Part shown: piece by piece, positions 41,369 to 44,527 of the stretch
Layout: the number at the start of each line of letters is the position of its first letter
How positions within the stretch are numbered: position 1 is the first letter of the stretch
Assembly (NCBI GenBank): GCA_045633845.1
Contig: JAZQZC010000019.1
Span: 1-44,527, forward strand
DNA from: RGIG4708 sp045633845
GTDB taxonomy: Bacteria; Bacillota; Clostridia; UMGS1810
Direction: 5' to 3'
DNA: 44,527 nucleotides
The notes under the pieces: model-generated
What the model saw: the letters and a program-made list of their open reading frames with translations, nothing else
Told to the model about the DNA's origin: nothing
Databases searched by the model: none
Translations under genes and position numbers: made by a program

Positions 41369-42476
41369 CAAACTCACCATTTCTCAGCATTTTATCCAAG
41401 CTATGACCCTCTCTCAACTCTCTATCTGTGCTATCCGGAAATGAGGAAATTTTACCATCATTGATGACAAAATAACAATCCGGGCGCAACAATTCGTTGG
41501 ATGCCAAATAAGGGTTATGTGTAGTAAATATTGTTTGAACATTTAATTTTGAAATGTATTTGATTATGTTTTTTGACAAATCATGGTGATAAAACGCATC
41601 AAACTCATCCATAAACAAAAAAGAAACATTTTTAAATTTTTTGCTCCAAAAGAACAATAACATAAGAGCCTTTGTTCCACTTGACAAAACAGCTTCAAAA
41701 TTCAGAGAACGATACGTATGCTTTTCTATTATAGTTTTTTTGTGGGTAGTTTCATCAACCTCGTAATCCAATTGTTTGTCTATATCAGCTAAATCTTTAA
41801 GAAATTCTTCAAATTCATTAAGCTGATCATTTTCTATAATAGAATCTGCTAATGATTCACTACCGGTAGTCAACCCAATATAGCCATTGCTTTGTAAGGA
41901 TCTGAACCATAACATATGCAATACAAAATTCATAATAAACTTAATTACAGAATCTTCATCTTGTTTTGAATTATTGGCAATATAACGCAAAGTAGAGAAG
42001 CCTTTTTCCTGATATTCAAAATTCAGATTTTCGGCACCCAATTCGTTACGCATAGGGAAATCAATTTCATCCAAATCATAGTCATAAGAAAAAACTTTTT
42101 TGTCATTGACATAAAGTTCCTCAAAAATCAATGTTTCCGGTGCTGATTTCTTGTATAAGTACCTTATATCATCGTTTCCTTTTTTAAACACATATTCAAA
42201 TGTTGCCTCTTTCTCATTATTGTCCGCATTTAAAAAAGAATGAATATCTTTTTGTTGGACGTTGGTATGTTTGTCAGTCAGCAACCCAACAATGTCAAAA
42301 ATAGCATAACCCAGATTACTTTTTCCTGACGAGTTTTTTCCATAAATTACAAGCTTGCTCAATAAGCCATTACTTACACAATGCTCATTGAACTTGTAAT
42401 CTCTATGATTAGAAAAATCAATAGTTATAGGCTCCTTAAAACTCTTATAGTTTTTAACAGTAAATTTCTTTAACAT
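41361..42476 (-). CDS. AAA/ABC-type ATPase of a two-gene putative anti-phage system
   Basis: The product has about 371 residues and the SMC/ABC-like ATPase pattern of RloA, AbiL and PARIS sensors. It begins KKFTVKNYKSFKEPITIDFS, then Walker A YGKNSSGKSNLG. The late signature is LSSGTKALMLLFF, Walker B is FLFMDEFDAFYHHD, and FTTHNPYLAS is the H-loop. I favour ATG 42476, because the -10 box lies at 42493-42498 and leaves ATG 42488 at or above the transcript start. GGGTGAT is five bases upstream of 42476. The DNA is AT-rich compared with the flanks, suggesting acquisition. The Toprim partner follows with overlapping codons. Confidence 0.85.
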   Translation of the reverse strand: MLKKFTVKNYKSFKEPITIDFSNHRDYKFNEHCVSNGLLSKLVIYGKNSSGKSNLGYAIFDIVGLLTDKHTNVQQKDIHSFLNADNNEKEATFEYVFKKGNDDIRYLYKKSAPETLIFEELYVNDKKVFSYDYDLDEIDFPMRNELGAENLNFEYQEKGFSTLRYIANNSKQDEDSVIKFIMNFVLHMLWFRSLQSNGYIGLTTGSESLADSIIENDQLNEFEEFLKDLADIDKQLDYEVDETTHKKTIIEKHTYRSLNFEAVLSSGTKALMLLFFWSKKFKNVSFLFMDEFDAFYHHDLSKNIIKYISKLNVQTIFTTHNPYLASNELLRPDCYFVINDGKISSFPDSTDRELREGHSLDKMLRNGEFDG

Positions 42477-42492
42477 ATTATCACCCATAAAT

Positions 42493-42545
42493 ATTCTACC
42501 CCTTAATAATTAATTTGTCAATATTTACCGTAAAAAAATTACGGT
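42493..42545 (-). promoter_or_regulatory. Promoter of the defence operon with adjacent palindrome
   Basis: On the minus strand: TTGACA (42516-42521), exactly 17 bases, TAGAAT (42493-42498). Six bases upstream of the -35 lies the palindrome ACCGTAA-N5-TTACGGT (42527-42545), a plausible operator. Confidence 0.65.
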
Positions 42546-42555
42546 ATGATTTTGA

Positions 42556-42652
42556 ATTGTTTATAATTTTTCATTTACTTATAAATTTTATTCATCACTT
42601 ATACATTTTTCCCATTTTGTTTATAATAAAATTATATAACGCTTTATAATTT
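42556..42652. repeat. Second TTTATAA array, about 20-bp spacing
   Basis: TTTATAAT at 42560, TTATAAAT at 42579, TTATACAT at 42599, TTTATAAT at 42620 and TTTATAAT at 42643, with TTATATAA at 42632 between. Steps are 19-23 bp except for the extra site. The array lies upstream of the defence-operon promoter, as the other array lies upstream of the transposase promoter. Confidence 0.65.
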
Positions 42653-42738
42653 AGTTTCGACAACCAGCATCACAAAAACCAACACATTTTTATTTGACAT
42701 ATAAAAATTCAATATAATCTACAACATTTACAAAATTT

Positions 42739-44199
42739 TTACAAACATTTACTATCTTTCTTAATTAACACAAAAGTCAATATACAATATGTAACAAGAT
42801 AAATTGCAACCTCCCACACAAAAGGCAGGTTAATCAGCCACACAGAGCAAATAGCGGCACCTGTGCAAATAATGGGATTGAGTATATAATTTAACTTCAT
42901 GCTTATGCCCGACACCCTTGCAAGACGCGAAAAGCTGAGAAACAAATTAAACAGCTCGCTGATGTACAGCATTGCAATATAGCCTATGCTGCCTATGTGT
43001 GGAATAAGGCACAGTATAAGAGCAACGCGCAAAAATGAATCTGCAATGTTGTATTTGAGGCTGCTGAGCTGCTGATTAAGCCCCTTGAGCATTCCATCCA
43101 CAACGTGGTCAAGATACATAGGTATTACAAGCAACGCAACGACACCGAGGTATATCCCCACGCGGCTGTCACTGTAAAACATATCGGCAATTGTATTGTG
43201 CCACAGTGCAATTGCGCCGCACACGCCAAAGCCGTAATACAGCGTGTAAGCACAGCCCTTGCCTGCAATGTATCGAATTCCGTTGACCTTGCCTGCGGCG
43301 CTCCGTTCCGAAAGCTCTGCCACAAGCATTGATGATAACGATGTGGTAATAATTGACGGAAACATCATAAGAGGTATGCTCATACCCTTGATTATTCCGT
43401 ATTCGCCAAGAGCATCTGCAATGCCACCTGCCGAAAGGGTTTTGGGGATAAGCATATTTTCGGCAAGCACCAAAAATGAGCGCAGCAGCGACCCTGCCGC
43501 AACAGGAAATGCAATTGCCATTACCGAGCGGCAGCTGATATACGAATTGTCGCAGTATATGTAGTCGGGCGATGTGTATTTGCGGTATGCACAAAAATCA
43601 AAAAAGCACGATATATATGCACTTGCGCTTATACCTGCAAGCATAGATATATAAGCGTACGGCGTGCCCCTCAGCTTTTGAAGAAGCAAAAGGGTTATTA
43701 CAATTTGCGACGATTCCTCAAGCAGCTGACTCACCGTTACTGTACCAATGTTGCGCACCGCCATAAAATATCCGCGGTACACGCTTTGAATTGCAGTAGG
43801 CACAAGGCTTGCCGCAAGCACAGTTACCGCAACAGATGCAGTATTGTTGCCAAAAGTGCTGCCAAACAAGCTGTCTTTCATAATAACAGCCGCTGCCGTT
43901 GCAATAACCGATGCAGGAGCACACACGGTAATGCACTTTGTAACTGCGCGCCCTGCCGCATTTACACAGCCTCCCGACTCTGACACAAGCCTTGTTGCAG
44001 CAATGCCGCAGCCTGCCACCGAAAAGGTTATAAAAAACCCATATGTCGAAAACAGCAGGTAATACATACCTGTCTCCGCAGCGCCTATTACCGAAGTAAA
44101 ATAGATATTAAACGCCATTCCCATTATGCGGATTATCAGCATTGATGACGTCATAATGAGCATATTTATTAAAAAGTGCTTTTTTTCTTTGCTTGCCAA
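42739..44199 (-). CDS. SpoVB-like polysaccharide/lipid flippase (MOP superfamily)
   Basis: The 486-residue protein has about 14 membrane segments. It opens with LIMTSSMLIIRIMGMAFNIYFTSVIG and GMYYLLFSTYGFFITFSVAGCGIAATRLVS, as in stage V sporulation protein B and its relatives. YRGYFMAVRNIGTVTVSQLLEE is the family's typical central segment. SpoVB-type proteins move lipid-linked precursors such as lipid II across the membrane, in the spore cortex or in vegetative growth. The start is TTG 44199, after GAGGTG. Confidence 0.88.
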   Translation of the reverse strand: MASKEKKHFLINMLIMTSSMLIIRIMGMAFNIYFTSVIGAAETGMYYLLFSTYGFFITFSVAGCGIAATRLVSESGGCVNAAGRAVTKCITVCAPASVIATAAAVIMKDSLFGSTFGNNTASVAVTVLAASLVPTAIQSVYRGYFMAVRNIGTVTVSQLLEESSQIVITLLLLQKLRGTPYAYISMLAGISASAYISCFFDFCAYRKYTSPDYIYCDNSYISCRSVMAIAFPVAAGSLLRSFLVLAENMLIPKTLSAGGIADALGEYGIIKGMSIPLMMFPSIITTSLSSMLVAELSERSAAGKVNGIRYIAGKGCAYTLYYGFGVCGAIALWHNTIADMFYSDSRVGIYLGVVALLVIPMYLDHVVDGMLKGLNQQLSSLKYNIADSFLRVALILCLIPHIGSIGYIAMLYISELFNLFLSFSRLARVSGISMKLNYILNPIICTGAAICSVWLINLPFVWEVAIYLVTYCILTFVLIKKDSKCL

Positions 44200-44313
44200 A
44201 TTAATACACCTCGAAATAAATTTATGCTAAACAAAAAATAAATATTTTACTTTTCACAATAATATGTTATACTATAATCATAAGATAAATTTTGTAAAGG
44301 TTGAATTAAATCG

Positions 44314-44515
44314 CAAAATCTGTACAAACGTCGTCTGCGGATGATAATGCTTTAACAATTTGTAATTTAGATTTCGCCCGATTTCGGCATTTTAGCGCAA
44401 ACACGGCGAAAAAATTTCGACGGCTTTGCGCGTGCCAACAAAGCACCGAATGGAAAAATTACAGTTTGTTAAGTCTTTTGAACTTAAGTATGCAGATTGC
44501 ATCATTTCGGTTCGT
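44314..44515. mobile_element. Second copy of the MITE-like element seen at 8410
   Basis: CAAAATCTGTACAAACGTCG followed by TCTGCGGATGATAA matches the left end at 8410 closely. The right part, read on the minus strand, has TCTGCATACTTAAG and CTTAACAAACTGTAATTT, an imperfect complement of the left end. No gene is seen from 44200 to the window end. Confidence 0.65.
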
Positions 44516-44527
44516 ATTATTAAATTA

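Overview
The window comes from a low-GC, spore-forming, anaerobic member of the Clostridia (Firmicutes), probably a gut-type lineage. The sporulation sigma factor SigG, a SpoVB-type flippase, rubrerythrin, Shine-Dalgarno-led genes with frequent TTG/GTG starts, the glmU-prs-pth-mfd gene order known from Bacillus, and a T-box leader all support this. It is mostly ordinary chromosome with several insertions of mobile or repeated DNA.

Layout. 1-7.4 kb (minus strand): a glmU-like acetyltransferase domain, prs, pth, mfd and a PrsA-type foldase lipoprotein, with a nested MITE-like element between prs and pth. 7.6-16.5 kb: sigG behind a sigma-F-like promoter, a PHP-family phosphatase with diaminopimelate dehydrogenase, rubrerythrin, a small HTH regulator, TspO, a sugar isomerase-like protein, a second PpiC foldase with copper-amine-oxidase-like domains, a bitopic membrane protein, and a divergent tubulin/FtsZ-like protein. 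16.6-26.4 kb (plus strand): a GIY-YIG protein, aconitase with isocitrate dehydrogenase, a long-form AlaX editing protein, then YqhQ/DUF1385, prmC, a polysaccharide deacetylase and asnA in one operon. 26.5-30.7 kb: a structured intergenic region, rhamnose mutarotase, a PAP2 phosphatase, a RelE/Phd-type toxin-antitoxin pair and an NhaC-type antiporter.

30.8-35.1 kb is an AT-rich accessory segment. It holds a secreted papain-fold-like protein, a small anchored protein and a zinc-ribbon transposase. Two inverted 58-bp sequences sit on either side of it. tRNA-Glu(CTC) follows at 35.2 kb. 35.5-40.5 kb: an HD-domain protein, an unlisted 38-residue membrane peptide, a sodium/solute symporter under a T-box leader with an apparent tyrosine specifier, the CCA-adding enzyme and a DMT exporter. 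40.6-42.5 kb is a second AT-rich insertion: an ATPase-Toprim pair that looks like an anti-phage system, whose Toprim gene carries an in-frame TAA. A SpoVB-like flippase and a MITE copy end the window.

The observations most worth following are: the FtsZ-like protein that has lost the GTP-binding signature; the tyrosine T-box on a symporter that would otherwise be called a proline transporter; two arrays of TTTATAA-like sites phased at about 21 bp, one upstream of the transposase promoter and one upstream of the defence-operon promoter; and an 84-bp repeat unit that carries the ribosome binding site of the AlaX gene. All function calls rest on reading the sequence and on remembered family motifs. 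No database search was possible.
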